DNA from: Actinomycetes bacterium
Lineage (GTDB): Bacteria > Actinomycetota > Actinomycetes > Propionibacteriales > Propionibacteriaceae
DNA: 44,321 nucleotides
NCBI GenBank assembly: GCA_021803025.1
Contig: JAJZQV010000016.1
Span: 1-44,321 of the forward strand
Reading direction: 5' to 3'
Positions 1-8,298 of this stretch are shown one piece after another; position 1 is the stretch's first letter; the number at the start of each line of letters is the position of its first letter. The notes beneath the pieces are model-generated. The model searched no databases. It saw nothing but the letters and a program-made list of their open reading frames with translations, and had not been told where the DNA came from. The position numbers were made by a program, and so were the translations under genes.

Positions 1-487
1 CCCGCGCGTACATGCCGGGTGAGGCGTGGCCCTGGAAGAAGACCTGGTCCCCCCCGCCCGGGTGGTTCTTCCCGCGGAAGAAGTGGTTGAAGCCGACCTC
101 GTACAGGGTCGCGCTCGACGCGTACGTGGAGATGTGGCCTCCGACGCCGACACCGGGCCGCTGCGCGCGGTGGACCATCATCGCCGCGTTCCAGCGGAGC
201 AGGCGGCGGTAGCCGCGCTCGAGTCCCTCGTCACCCGGGTACGCCGGCTCGATCGACTTCGGGATCGTGTTGACATAGTCGGTCGCCGTGAGCGACGGCA
301 CCCCGATCTGCTTCTCACGAGCCCTGTCGAGGAGCCGCAGCATCACATACCGGGCGCGGTTCCGGCCACCCTTCTCGATGAGCCCGTCCAGGCTCTCGAT
401 CCACTCGCCGGTCTCGTCCGGGTCCGTGTCGGGAAGGTTCGTGGGCAGACCGTTGAGTACGGGTCCGCCCTCGTCGCGTGGGATCAC
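1..487 (-). CDS. aceE: Pyruvate dehydrogenase E1 component, N-terminal part (partial)
   Basis: This is the first 162 codons of a homodimeric pyruvate dehydrogenase E1, the thiamine-diphosphate enzyme that decarboxylates pyruvate for acetyl-CoA synthesis. The gene runs off the left edge of the window. The reading frame contains the AceE segments [52 protein letters not shown] and the ThDP-domain start [14 protein letters not shown]. The start is the GTG at 487, which is preceded by GAAAGG at a good ribosome-binding distance; an ATG a few codons upstream in another frame runs into a stop. It lies on the minus strand, 91 bp downstream of the PHP gene. AceE beside fasR-fabD is a common actinobacterial arrangement, so acetyl-CoA production sits next to fatty-acid synthesis. 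Confidence 0.93.
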   Translation of the reverse strand, partial: MIPRDEGGPVLNGLPTNLPDTDPDETGEWIESLDGLIEKGGRNRARYVMLRLLDRAREKQIGVPSLTATDYVNTIPKSIEPAYPGDEGLERGYRRLLRWNAAMMVHRAQRPGVGVGGHISTYASSATLYEVGFNHFFRGKNHPGGGDQVFFQGHASPGMYAR

Positions 488-578
488 CAGATGCCTTTCG
501 TCGCTTCCATCTACCGGGCAATCTTGTCATGTCCAGCGCCCCAGCCCCACCCCGTCGAGGGAGCGGACAGCCGAGGGA

Positions 579-1607
579 TCACCCCCGCGCCCACTCCAAG
601 AGCCTGGGCAGGGGCCACGTGTTCACGATGCGGTCGACGTCGATGCCCATCTCCTGCGCGCGCTCGCATCCGTAGTCGAGGAACTCCAGCTGTCCGGGCG
701 CGTGCGCGTCGGTGTCGATGCTGAAGAGGCACCCGATGTCCCGTGCCAGCGCGAGCAGCCGGGAGGGTGGGTCCCGCCGCTCCGGGCGGGAGTTGATCTC
801 CACGGCCACACCGAACTGGCGGCAGGCCTCGAAGACGACCTCCGCGTCGAAGCGTGACTCGTTGCGCAGCCCGCGGTCGCCCTTGACGAGCCGGCCCGTG
901 CAGTGGCCGAGAACGTTCGTGCGGGGGTTCGCCACGGCGGCCACCATGCGGTGCGTCATGGACTCCGCGTCCTGGCTGAGCTTCGAGTGCACGCTCGCCA
1001 CGACCACGTCCAGTGCGGCCAGCGCAGCCGGGGACTGGTCCAGCGCGCCGGTGTCCAGGATGTCGACCTCGATCCCCTTGAGCACGCGGACCTCCGAGAC
1101 CTCGTTGACCGTGTCGATGAGCTCGCCCTGTGCGGCGAGGCGCTCCGCCGTCAGCCCGTGCGCCACGGTGAGCCGCGGGGAGTGGTCGGTGATGAGGAGG
1201 TACTCGTGACCGAGATGCTGGGCGGTGACGACCATCTCCTCGAGCGGCGCGCTGCCGTCCGACGCCTCCGTGTGGCAGTGCAGGTCGCCACGGATCAGGG
1301 TGCGGAGTCCCCCTCCCCCTGTGGTGAGCGGCTTCGCCGACGCCCGGACCTTGGCGAGGTAGTCGGGGACCCGTCCGGCGAGAGTGGCCTCGATGACCGC
1401 CGTGGAGCTGGGTCCGATGCCGGGGACGTCCGACCACGACGACGCCTCGCGGTGCTGGGCGTACTCCTCAGGGGTCATCTCGTCGAGGAGCCTGGCAGCC
1501 GTACGGAAGGCCATGGACCTGCGGGAGTCGCTGCGGGAACGGTCCAGCCAGTACGAGATCTCGCGGAGAGCGGCCGCAGGCGAGGCCGGCACGCGGTCAT
1601 TCACCAC
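579..1607 (-). CDS. PHP-domain phosphoesterase with N-terminal helix-hairpin-helix region
   Basis: The 342-residue protein has a polymerase-X-like N-terminal helical region with the hairpin SDVPGIGPSS near residue 60. A PHP metal-dependent phosphoesterase domain follows from about residue 105. PHP metal ligands are visible as DLHCHTEASDG (about 108-118), ITDHS (about 139), the His of GHCTGR (about 235) and DTDAHAP near residue 297. PHP proteins hydrolyse phosphoesters with two or three bound metals. This architecture is usually annotated as a PHP protein related to the C-terminal half of DNA polymerase X, and its substrate is not known. The start at 1607 is only about 20 bp from the divergent fasR start, so the two genes share a promoter region. 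Confidence 0.85.
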   Translation of the reverse strand: MVNDRVPASPAAALREISYWLDRSRSDSRRSMAFRTAARLLDEMTPEEYAQHREASSWSDVPGIGPSSTAVIEATLAGRVPDYLAKVRASAKPLTTGGGGLRTLIRGDLHCHTEASDGSAPLEEMVVTAQHLGHEYLLITDHSPRLTVAHGLTAERLAAQGELIDTVNEVSEVRVLKGIEVDILDTGALDQSPAALAALDVVVASVHSKLSQDAESMTHRMVAAVANPRTNVLGHCTGRLVKGDRGLRNESRFDAEVVFEACRQFGVAVEINSRPERRDPPSRLLALARDIGCLFSIDTDAHAPGQLEFLDYGCERAQEMGIDVDRIVNTWPLPRLLEWARG

Positions 1608-1617
1608 GGATGCACCC

Positions 1618-1623
1618 TACGCT
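1618..1623 (+). promoter_or_regulatory. Candidate -10 box for leaderless fasR transcript
   Basis: TACGCT matches the actinobacterial TANNNT -10 pattern and ends 7 nt before the ATG at 1631. No ribosome-binding site is visible before that ATG. A transcript starting at the A of the ATG would be leaderless. An ATG at 1610 is in frame but would lie upstream of this box. Confidence 0.45.
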
Positions 1624-1630
1624 GTGGCGC

Positions 1631-2848
1631 ATGGCGAAGGCGGCTCCGAGCGGACCGGTGCGGGTGAGCGGCCGCACGCTCATCCCCTCGTCGCGCTCCC
1701 GTACCGCGATGGTGCGCCGCCTGTCTGCCCAATCCGCCGTCATGACCACCGCCGTCCTCGCCGAGATGGACGCGCGCCACGAGTGGTTCGGCGAGATGGA
1801 GGCCGAGCACAGGTCGTGGATCGGCATCGTCGCCCGCGCCGGCATCGACCTGTTCGTGGACTGGCTGGCCGACGAGGGCGAGCAGCCGGTGACGCCCGCC
1901 GGGCTGTTCGACGCGGCACCCCGGTCGGTGATGCGCCGCATCTCCCTCAAACAGACCGTCGAGCTCGTACGGACGACGGTCGAGGTGGTCGAGCAGACCG
2001 TGGCACAGATGCCGAGGGGCGACAGGGCCGTGCTGTCGGCGGCGATCGTGTACTTCAGCCGTGAGGTCGCCTTTGCGGCCGCCGAGCTGTACGCGACGGC
2101 CGCGGAGAGCCGGGGCGCCTGGGACGCCAGGCTGGAGAGCCTCGTCGTCGACGCGGTGGTGCGGGGCGAGGCCGACGAGAACCTCGTCTCGCGCGCCTCG
2201 ACGCTGGGCTGGCACTCCCCGGAGTCCGTCGTCGTCGTCGTGGGGCTCGCTCCGGAACGCCACGAGATGGCCGTCGAGCAGCTGCGGAAGGCGGCCGTCC
2301 GTGCGGGGCTCGATGCGCTGGTCGCCACCCAGGGAGAGCGGCTCGTCGTGGTGCTGGGAGGTGCCGCGCTCGCCCACAGCGACGGCCCGGTGCCGGTCGT
2401 GGCCAAGCTCCAAGGGTACTTCGGCGACGCACCGATCGTGGTCGGGCCCGTCGTCGAGCACCTCGTCGACGCGGGGATGTCTGCCCGCGCCGCCTTCTCG
2501 GGCATCCGAAGCTCGGCCGCGTGGCCCGAGGCGCCGCGCCCGGTCTCGGCGGTGGACCTGCTCCCCGAGCGCGCTCTCGCCGGCGACGGGCACGCGCGAC
2601 GGGCCCTCGCCCACGACATCTACCAGCCGCTCGACCAGGCCGGCGGCGAGCTGCTGACCACGCTCGTCGCGTTCCTAGACCACGGCGGATCCATCGAGGC
2701 GTCCGCGCGCGCGCTGTACGTGCACCCCAACACCGTCCGGTACCGTCTCCGGCGCATCCAGGAGGTGACCGGGTACAACCCGTCGGCCGCTCGGGACGCC
2801 TACGTGCTGCGCCTGGCCGTCACCGTGGGACGGCTCTTCGCCTCCTGA
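1631..2848 (+). CDS. fasR: PucR-family regulator of fatty-acid synthesis (FasR-like)
   Basis: The protein has 405 residues from ATG 1631; in-frame ATG 1610 is an alternative. The C-terminal 60 residues carry the PucR helix-turn-helix, with GGSIEASARALYVHPNTVRY followed by RLRRIQEVTGYNP. The N-terminal part is a helical region (MDARHEWFGEMEAEH onward), and the middle resembles the GGDEF-like region of this family. In Streptomyces, Mycobacterium and Corynebacterium the regulator encoded directly upstream of fabD or at fas loci is FasR, which controls fatty-acid synthase transcription in response to long-chain acyl-CoA. The position 92 bp before fabD supports the same role here. Naming rests on domain type and neighbourhood, and the ligand cannot be read from the sequence. 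Confidence 0.82.
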   Translation: MAKAAPSGPVRVSGRTLIPSSRSRTAMVRRLSAQSAVMTTAVLAEMDARHEWFGEMEAEHRSWIGIVARAGIDLFVDWLADEGEQPVTPAGLFDAAPRSVMRRISLKQTVELVRTTVEVVEQTVAQMPRGDRAVLSAAIVYFSREVAFAAAELYATAAESRGAWDARLESLVVDAVVRGEADENLVSRASTLGWHSPESVVVVVGLAPERHEMAVEQLRKAAVRAGLDALVATQGERLVVVLGGAALAHSDGPVPVVAKLQGYFGDAPIVVGPVVEHLVDAGMSARAAFSGIRSSAAWPEAPRPVSAVDLLPERALAGDGHARRALAHDIYQPLDQAGGELLTTLVAFLDHGGSIEASARALYVHPNTVRYRLRRIQEVTGYNPSAARDAYVLRLAVTVGRLFAS

Positions 2849-2914
2849 CGCGAGGATGCGCCGTTTGTAGTGTTCCCACAACGACACGCCCACGAACTTC
2901 GTCGTGTCCGGTAC

Positions 2915-2933
2915 TGAGTTTGCCGCAAACTCA
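2915..2933 (+). promoter_or_regulatory. Palindromic candidate operator before fabD
   Basis: TGAGTTTGCCGCAAACTCA is a perfect inverted repeat with 8-bp arms and a 3-bp centre. It lies 8 bp upstream of the fabD ATG in the 92-bp fasR-fabD gap. The position and symmetry suit a repressor or activator site, and FasR is the obvious candidate. A second, shorter inverted pair (GACACG at 2883, CGTGTC at 2903) lies just upstream. Confidence 0.5.
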
Positions 2934-2940
2934 CGAAACG

Positions 2941-4158
2941 ATGGGCACCGTGCTCGCAATAGTCGCCCCGGGCCAAGGCGCCCAAACACCTGGGTTCCTC
3001 GCCCCTTGGCTGGAACTCCCCAGGTTCGCCACACGGCTCGCATGGCTGTCGGCCGTCTCGGGCCTCGACCTCGCCCACTACGGCACCGACGCAGACGCCG
3101 AGACCATCCGCGACACCGCCGTGGCCCAGCCGCTGCTCGTCGCGGCCGGTCTCACGGCGGCGCTCGAGCTCCTCCCGTCGCCGTCCGAGGCATTCCGCAA
3201 GGTAGCCGTCGTCGCGGGCCACAGCGTCGGCGAGATCACGGCCGCCGCAGGCACGAACGTCATCAGCGTCGAAGCCGCGATGGTGCTCGTACGGGAGCGC
3301 GGCAAGGCGATGGCCGCCGCCAGCGCTGCCTGGCCCACGTCGATGTCCGCCATCATCGGCGGAGACCGGGACGAGGTCATGGCCGCGATCGCCACGTACG
3401 GGCTCACCGCTGCCAACGACAACGGCTCTGGCCAGGTCGTCGCCGGTGGCACCGCCGAGCAGCTCGCCGAGCTCGCCGCCAACCCGCCCCACCGGACGAG
3501 GATCGTCCCGCTGAGCGTCGCGGGCGCCTTCCACACCGTCCACATGGAGCCCGCTGTCGCGCACATGGCCAACCTCGCCAAGGCGGTCTCCACGAAGGAC
3601 CCGCGCACCCGGCTCCTCTCGAACGCGGACGGCCAGGTCGTACAGAGCGGCGCCGAGTACCTCCAGCGGATCGTGCGTCAGATCGCGAACCCCGTCCGCT
3701 GGGACCTCTGCATGGCGACGATGTCCGAGCTCGGGGTCACCGGGCTGCTCGAGCTGCCTCCGGCCGGCACCCTCACGGGCATCGCCAAGCGCAACCTCAA
3801 GGGTGTGGAGCTCTTCAGCCTCAACACGCCCGACCAGCTCGACGAGGCGCGCGACTTCGTCGACCGCCACGCCGACGCCTCGCACTACGACCTGTCGACC
3901 ACGCCGAGCTGGCGCCTGGTCGTGTCCCCGGGCAAGGGCCGCTTCGCGCGCGATGCGTCCATCAACGTCGACGACAGGCTCGCCGCCCACACCATGATCG
4001 GCTCGGTGAAGAACCTTCGCGACGAGATCCCCGTCGCGGCCACGTACGGCGGTGTCGTCCTCGAGTGGCTCGTGGAGGACGACGACCCGGTGGCTCCCGG
4101 CCAGCCCCTACTTCGCCTTCACCCATCCCCGTCCAGCATTCAGGAGGACCACGCGTGA
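2941..4158 (+). CDS. fabD: ACP S-malonyltransferase with C-terminal biotinyl-like domain
   Basis: The enzyme transfers malonyl from CoA to acyl carrier protein and supplies the extender unit for type II fatty-acid synthesis. Key features are VAPGQGAQ at the N-terminus, the nucleophile motif GHSVGE (about residue 95), the catalytic His in GAFHTVHMEPA (about 198) and the C-terminal ELPPAGTLTGI. At 405 residues it is about 100 longer than a typical FabD. The extra C-terminal part (about 305-405) includes GSVKNLRDEIPV and GGVVLEWLVEDDDPVAPGQP, which looks like a biotinyl/lipoyl fold without the MKM lysine motif. The start is ATG 2941; GTG 2950 is possible. The stop overlaps the fabH GTG. It is the first structural gene of the fab operon. 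Confidence 0.93.
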   Translation: MGTVLAIVAPGQGAQTPGFLAPWLELPRFATRLAWLSAVSGLDLAHYGTDADAETIRDTAVAQPLLVAAGLTAALELLPSPSEAFRKVAVVAGHSVGEITAAAGTNVISVEAAMVLVRERGKAMAAASAAWPTSMSAIIGGDRDEVMAAIATYGLTAANDNGSGQVVAGGTAEQLAELAANPPHRTRIVPLSVAGAFHTVHMEPAVAHMANLAKAVSTKDPRTRLLSNADGQVVQSGAEYLQRIVRQIANPVRWDLCMATMSELGVTGLLELPPAGTLTGIAKRNLKGVELFSLNTPDQLDEARDFVDRHADASHYDLSTTPSWRLVVSPGKGRFARDASINVDDRLAAHTMIGSVKNLRDEIPVAATYGGVVLEWLVEDDDPVAPGQPLLRLHPSPSSIQEDHA

Positions 4159-5153
4159 CCACTCCGCTCACCATTCGTACCGGCCGCGCCGGTTCGCGCA
4201 TCGCCGGCGTCGGCTCGTACCTGCCTCGCCGGGTCGTCACCAACGAAGAGATGTGCACGATGATCGACTCGAGCGACGAGTGGATCCGGCAGCGCACCGG
4301 CATCGTCGAGCGGCGCTGGGCGAGCGAGGACGAGCCCCTCTCGTACATGGTCGCCGAGGCCTCGAGGAAGGCCATCGAGCACTCGGGTGTGTCCACGGAC
4401 GACATCGACGCGGTCATCGTCGCCTCGGTGACGCACCTCAAGGCGACGCCTGCTCTCGCGCCGATCCTGGCCGCGGAGCTCGGCCTCAGGGACCCTGCCG
4501 CGTACGACATCTCCGCGGCGTGCGCCGGCTTCTGCTACGCGCTCGCCCAGGCGGACGCCCTCATCCGTACCGGGTCCGCCACTAACGTCCTCATCGTCGG
4601 CGCCGAGCGCCTCAGCGACCTCACGGACAAGACGGACCGTTCCACGGCGTTCCTGTTCGCCGACGGAGCGGGCGCGGCGGTCGTCGTCGGCAGCGACACG
4701 CCCGGCGTGGGTCCGGTCGTCTGGGGTTCCGACGGCAGCCAAGCCGATGTCATCACGCAGACGGAGGACTTCCGCGATGCGGTGCCTGAGGGCCGCATGC
4801 CGACCCTGTACATGGACGGCAAGCCGGTGTTCCGCTGGGCGACGACCTTCATCGCCGATGCGGCGAAGGACATCCTCACGCAGACGGGCCTCGAGCCCGA
4901 GCAGCTCGACGTGTTCATCCCGCACCAGGCGAACAACCGCATCACCGACTCGATGCTGCGGCACCTCAAGCTGCCCGAGCACGTCGTCGTCGCCCGCTCC
5001 ATCACCCACATCGGCAACACGTCCGCATCGTCCATCCCCATCGCGATGGACGAGCTGCTGAGCAGTGGCGAGGCCAAGTCCGGCCAGACAGCGCTCATCA
5101 TCGGCTTCGGCGCCGGCCTCGTGTACGCGGGCCAGGTCGTCGTCCTGCCGTAG
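4155..5153 (+). CDS. fabH: Beta-ketoacyl-ACP synthase III
   Basis: This thiolase-fold enzyme starts fatty-acid chains by condensing an acyl-CoA primer with malonyl-ACP. The 332-residue protein has the catalytic triad of the family: Cys in SAACAGF (about residue 122), His in IPHQANNR (about 257) and Asn in HIGNTSA (about 287). The C-terminus GFGAGLVYAGQVV is also typical. The GTG start overlaps the fabD stop (GTGA), and AGGAGG lies 8 nt upstream, so translation is coupled. The primer preference (branched or straight) cannot be read from the sequence. A 73-bp gap follows before acpP. Confidence 0.95.
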   Translation: MTTPLTIRTGRAGSRIAGVGSYLPRRVVTNEEMCTMIDSSDEWIRQRTGIVERRWASEDEPLSYMVAEASRKAIEHSGVSTDDIDAVIVASVTHLKATPALAPILAAELGLRDPAAYDISAACAGFCYALAQADALIRTGSATNVLIVGAERLSDLTDKTDRSTAFLFADGAGAAVVVGSDTPGVGPVVWGSDGSQADVITQTEDFRDAVPEGRMPTLYMDGKPVFRWATTFIADAAKDILTQTGLEPEQLDVFIPHQANNRITDSMLRHLKLPEHVVVARSITHIGNTSASSIPIAMDELLSSGEAKSGQTALIIGFGAGLVYAGQVVVLP

Positions 5154-5226
5154 CCGCCGACGCACGGCGTCACACAGAATCCGTACAGAAGACCTCCGTA
5201 CAGAAGAACCAACCAAGGAGAGAACC

Positions 5227-5472
5227 ATGGCCACCACCGAAGAGATCCGCGAGCAGCTCGCTGAGATCGTCAACGACGTCGCGGGTGTCGCGGTCGAGGA
5301 CGTGCAGCTCGACAAGTCGTTCACCGAGGACCTCGACGTCGACTCCCTGTCGATGGTCGAGATCATCTACGCCTGCGAGGACAAGTTCGGCGTCTCCATC
5401 CCCGATGACGACGCGAAGAACCTCCGCACCGTGGGCGACGCGGTCGCCTACATCGAGCGCGCCCAGGCCTGA
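5227..5472 (+). CDS. acpP: Acyl carrier protein
   Basis: The 81-residue acidic protein has the phosphopantetheine attachment site in LDVDSLSMVE (Ser about residue 39). Its flanking helices, with FTEDLDVDSL and CEDKFGVSIPDDD, are typical of type II ACP. It carries the growing acyl chain between the fab enzymes in the cytoplasm. The start has a strong AAGGAGAG ribosome-binding site. The gene lies between fabH and fabF, and a strong hairpin follows its stop codon. Confidence 0.96.
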   Translation: MATTEEIREQLAEIVNDVAGVAVEDVQLDKSFTEDLDVDSLSMVEIIYACEDKFGVSIPDDDAKNLRTVGDAVAYIERAQA

Positions 5473-5478
5473 GCCCTC

Positions 5479-5507
5479 GCGGTGGCAGCCTCCCCGGCTG
5501 CCACCGC
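5479..5507 (+). terminator. Hairpin between acpP and fabF (attenuator or processing site)
   Basis: GCGGTGGCAG and CTGCCACCGC form a perfect 10-bp stem with a 9-nt loop, starting 6 bp after the acpP stop. No U-run follows, so complete termination is unlikely. It may partly terminate transcription or protect the 3' end of acpP mRNA, which would favour ACP over the condensing enzyme. Confidence 0.55.
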
Positions 5508-5553
5508 TTCCCTGGACCGCCCACCCACCGACCGACCTTCGGAGGACCATCAC

Positions 5554-6816
5554 ATGCGAACCGTCGTCATCACCGGCCTTGGGGCAAGCACCCCTCTGGG
5601 CGGCGACCTGCCCACCACCTGGTCGGCGCTCGTCGCCGGGACCAGCGGTGTCAGCCTCATCGAGGCCGACTGGGCACAGGAGCTGCCCACGAGGATCGCA
5701 GCCCAGGCCGCCGTGGATCCCGCCTCCGTCATGGACCGCGTCCAGGCCCGCAAGCTCGACCGCTCGTCGCAGTTCGCGATGGTCGCGGCGCTCGAGGCCT
5801 GGGCGGACGCCGGTCTCGGCCTCGACGAGGAGTCGACGGTCGACCCGGACCGGCTGCTCACCTCGATCGGCACCGGCATCGGCGGGCTGCACTCGCTGCT
5901 CAGCAACTGGGACATCCAGAAGGAGAAGGGCGCCCGTCGCGTCTCGCCTCTGACCATCCCCATGCTCATGGCCAATGCCCCCGCAGCCAACGTCAGCCTG
6001 CGCATCAGCTCCCGGGCCGGCGTCCACGCTCCCGTCTCGGCGTGCGCGTCCTCGAACGAGGCGATCGCCCTCGCGTTCGACCTCATCCGCCTCGGACGTG
6101 CGGACATCGCCGTCGTGGGCGGCACGGAAGCCGTCATCCACCCCCTGCCCATCGCCGCCTTCGGCCAGATGCAAGCCCTGTCCAAGCGCAACGACGAGCC
6201 CACCAAGGCGTCGCGTCCGTTCGACGTCGACCACGACGGCTTCGTGCTCGGCGAGGGTGGCGCATGCATGGTCATCGAGACGCTCGAGCACGCCCAGGCC
6301 CGCCGCGCACGCATCTACGGGACCCTGGCCGGCGCCGGGACCACCGCCGACGCCCAGGACATGGTCGCCCCGAGCCAGCGGGGCCAGGTCCTCGCGATGC
6401 GCAAGGCGCTGTACGAGGCGGGCCTGTCCCCTGCCGACATCACGCACGTGAATGCCCACGGCACCTCGACACCCACCGGCGACCCGATCGAGGCCTCCTC
6501 GATCGCCGAGGTCCTCGGCGACGCGGTCGACAGGTGCGTGGTCACCTCGACCAAGTCGATGACCGGTCACCTGCTCGGCGCCGCCGGGGCTTTGGAGACG
6601 ATCGCGGCACTGAAGGCGATCCACCACCGGCTCGTACCGCCCACGATCAACCTCGACAACCCCGAGCCCGGCCTCACGATCGACGTGGCGGCGAACGTGG
6701 CGAGGCCCCTGCCCGCGGGCGACCTCGCGGCGATCAACAACTCGTTCGGCTTCGGCGGCCACAACGTGTCCGTCGTCGTCTCGACGGAGAACGCCACCGA
6801 AGGGAGCGCCTCATGA
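5554..6816 (+). CDS. fabF: Beta-ketoacyl-ACP synthase II
   Basis: This elongation condensing enzyme of type II fatty-acid synthesis joins malonyl-ACP to the acyl chain. The protein is 420 residues. It has the Cys nucleophile in VSACASSNEA (about residue 168), the first His in HVNAHGTSTPTGD (about 307), the second His in SMTGHLLGAAGA (about 343) and the glycine-rich end NNSFGFGGHN. The start is ATG 5554, preceded by GGAGG at 5541-5545; an upstream in-frame ATG at 5482 falls in the acpP hairpin. The stop overlaps the accD ATG (ATGA), so the two are translationally coupled. Confidence 0.95.
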   Translation: MRTVVITGLGASTPLGGDLPTTWSALVAGTSGVSLIEADWAQELPTRIAAQAAVDPASVMDRVQARKLDRSSQFAMVAALEAWADAGLGLDEESTVDPDRLLTSIGTGIGGLHSLLSNWDIQKEKGARRVSPLTIPMLMANAPAANVSLRISSRAGVHAPVSACASSNEAIALAFDLIRLGRADIAVVGGTEAVIHPLPIAAFGQMQALSKRNDEPTKASRPFDVDHDGFVLGEGGACMVIETLEHAQARRARIYGTLAGAGTTADAQDMVAPSQRGQVLAMRKALYEAGLSPADITHVNAHGTSTPTGDPIEASSIAEVLGDAVDRCVVTSTKSMTGHLLGAAGALETIAALKAIHHRLVPPTINLDNPEPGLTIDVAANVARPLPAGDLAAINNSFGFGGHNVSVVVSTENATEGSAS

Positions 6817-8222
6817 CGTCGACCAAGGAGAAGCTGCCGCGCGAGCTCGACCCGCGCAACCCGAAGCACCGCCTCGCCGCGCTGTTCGACGACGGGCAGA
6901 TGCAGCTGCTGGGCCCGGAGGACGACTCCGGGATCCTGGCGGCCGTCGGCCAGATCCACGGCGTCCGTACGGTCTCCTTCTGCTCCGACCCCACCGTCAT
7001 GGGTGGCGCCATGGGCGTGCAGGGCTGTGACGCGATCGTGCGTGCCTATGCGACCGCGATGAAGAACAGCCTGCCCATCGTGGGCATCTGGCACTCGGGC
7101 GGTGCGCGCCTCGCCGAGGGCGTGATCTCGCTCCACGCCGTGGGGCAGGTCTTCAACGCGATGACCAAGGCGTCCGGCAAGATCCCCCAGATCTCCATCG
7201 TCCTGGGCGCCGCTGCGGGCGGTGCTGCGTACGGGCCCGCGCTCACCGACATCGTCATCCTGGCGCCCCAGGGCCGGATCTTCGTGACCGGCCCCGACGT
7301 CGTACGCTCCGTCACCGGTGAGGACGTCGACCAGCTGCGGCTCGGCGGGCCGGACGTCCACGGGCGTCGCTCCGGCGTCGTCCACATCGCCGCCGAGGAC
7401 GAGGCCGACGCCATCGACCGCGGACGGAAGCTCGTCTGGCTGTTCGGCGACCAGGGCGAGGTCTCGGCCCAGGTTCCGGACGTCGACCTCAACGACTTCC
7501 TCCCCGACTCCAAGAAGCGGGCGTACGACGTCCACCCGCTCATCACCGGCCTCCTCGACGAGGGCTCGGTCGTGGAGCTCCACGCGAAGTGGGCACCCAA
7601 CCTCGTCGTCGGGCTCGGCCGGCTCGGCGGTCGTACCGTCGGCGTCGTCGCCAACAACCCCCTGCGCCTGGGTGGCTGCCTCGACTCCTTCAGCGCCGAG
7701 AAGGCCGCGCGGTTCGTACGGATGTGCGATGCGTTCGGCGTGCCCCTCGTCGTGGTCGTCGACGTCCCCGGCTACCTGCCGGGCGTCGGCCAGGAGTGGG
7801 ACGGCGTCGTACGACGCGGCGCGAAGCTGCTCCACGCGTTCGCCGAGTGCGTCGTGCCCCGCGTGACCCTCGTCACGCGCAAGGCGTACGGCGGCGCGTA
7901 CATCGCCATGAACTCCCGCTCGCTCGGAGCGACGACGGTCTTCGCCTGGCCCGGCGCCGAGGTGGCGGTCATGGGCGCGGTCGCCGCCGTCCGCATCCTC
8001 CACCGACGCAAGCTCGCCGAAGTGCCCAGCGACCTGCTGGCCACCGTCGAGACAGAGCTCGCGTCCGAGCATGAGCGGATCGCGGGCGGGGTGGCCAAGG
8101 CCGTACAGATCGGCGTGGTCGACGAGATCATCTCGCCGGACGTCACGAGGTCGAGGCTCGCGAAGGTGATCCGGGACAACGACCACGGCTACCGGGGCAC
8201 GCACACCAACATCCCACTCTGA
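6813..8222 (+). CDS. accD: Acyl-CoA carboxylase carboxyltransferase (beta) subunit
   Basis: The 469-residue carboxyltransferase moves carboxyl from biotin carried on the alpha subunit to acetyl-CoA or propionyl-CoA. Both crotonase-like halves are present: the N-half has GGARLAEGV and LGAAAGGAAYGPAL, and the C-half has DVPGYLPGVGQEW, RKAYGGAYIAMNS and FAWPGAEVAVMG. Its place at the end of the fab operon parallels accD6 in mycobacteria, so malonyl-CoA supply for FabD is the likely role. The start ATG overlaps the fabF stop and has AAGGGAG upstream. Substrate choice between acetyl- and propionyl-CoA is not settled by sequence alone. Confidence 0.92.
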   Translation: MTSTKEKLPRELDPRNPKHRLAALFDDGQMQLLGPEDDSGILAAVGQIHGVRTVSFCSDPTVMGGAMGVQGCDAIVRAYATAMKNSLPIVGIWHSGGARLAEGVISLHAVGQVFNAMTKASGKIPQISIVLGAAAGGAAYGPALTDIVILAPQGRIFVTGPDVVRSVTGEDVDQLRLGGPDVHGRRSGVVHIAAEDEADAIDRGRKLVWLFGDQGEVSAQVPDVDLNDFLPDSKKRAYDVHPLITGLLDEGSVVELHAKWAPNLVVGLGRLGGRTVGVVANNPLRLGGCLDSFSAEKAARFVRMCDAFGVPLVVVVDVPGYLPGVGQEWDGVVRRGAKLLHAFAECVVPRVTLVTRKAYGGAYIAMNSRSLGATTVFAWPGAEVAVMGAVAAVRILHRRKLAEVPSDLLATVETELASEHERIAGGVAKAVQIGVVDEIISPDVTRSRLAKVIRDNDHGYRGTHTNIPL

Positions 8223-8298
8223 CGTCGCCCGCGGACACCTCACGGACCATCGGGAGCCGACCCGCTAGCCTCGGCGCTGTCGACCGAAAGGACACACC

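Noticed and set aside
2904-5153. Very long Arg/Gly-rich open frame across fabD and fabH
   Set aside because: It is a shadow frame with low-complexity Arg-rich translation and no domain; fabD and fabH in the other frames have full motifs, ribosome-binding sites and coupled starts.
5170-8243. Long minus-strand frames opposite acpP, fabF and accD
   Set aside because: Antisense frames stay open because of high GC; the translations have no recognisable motif, and the plus-strand genes fully explain the DNA.
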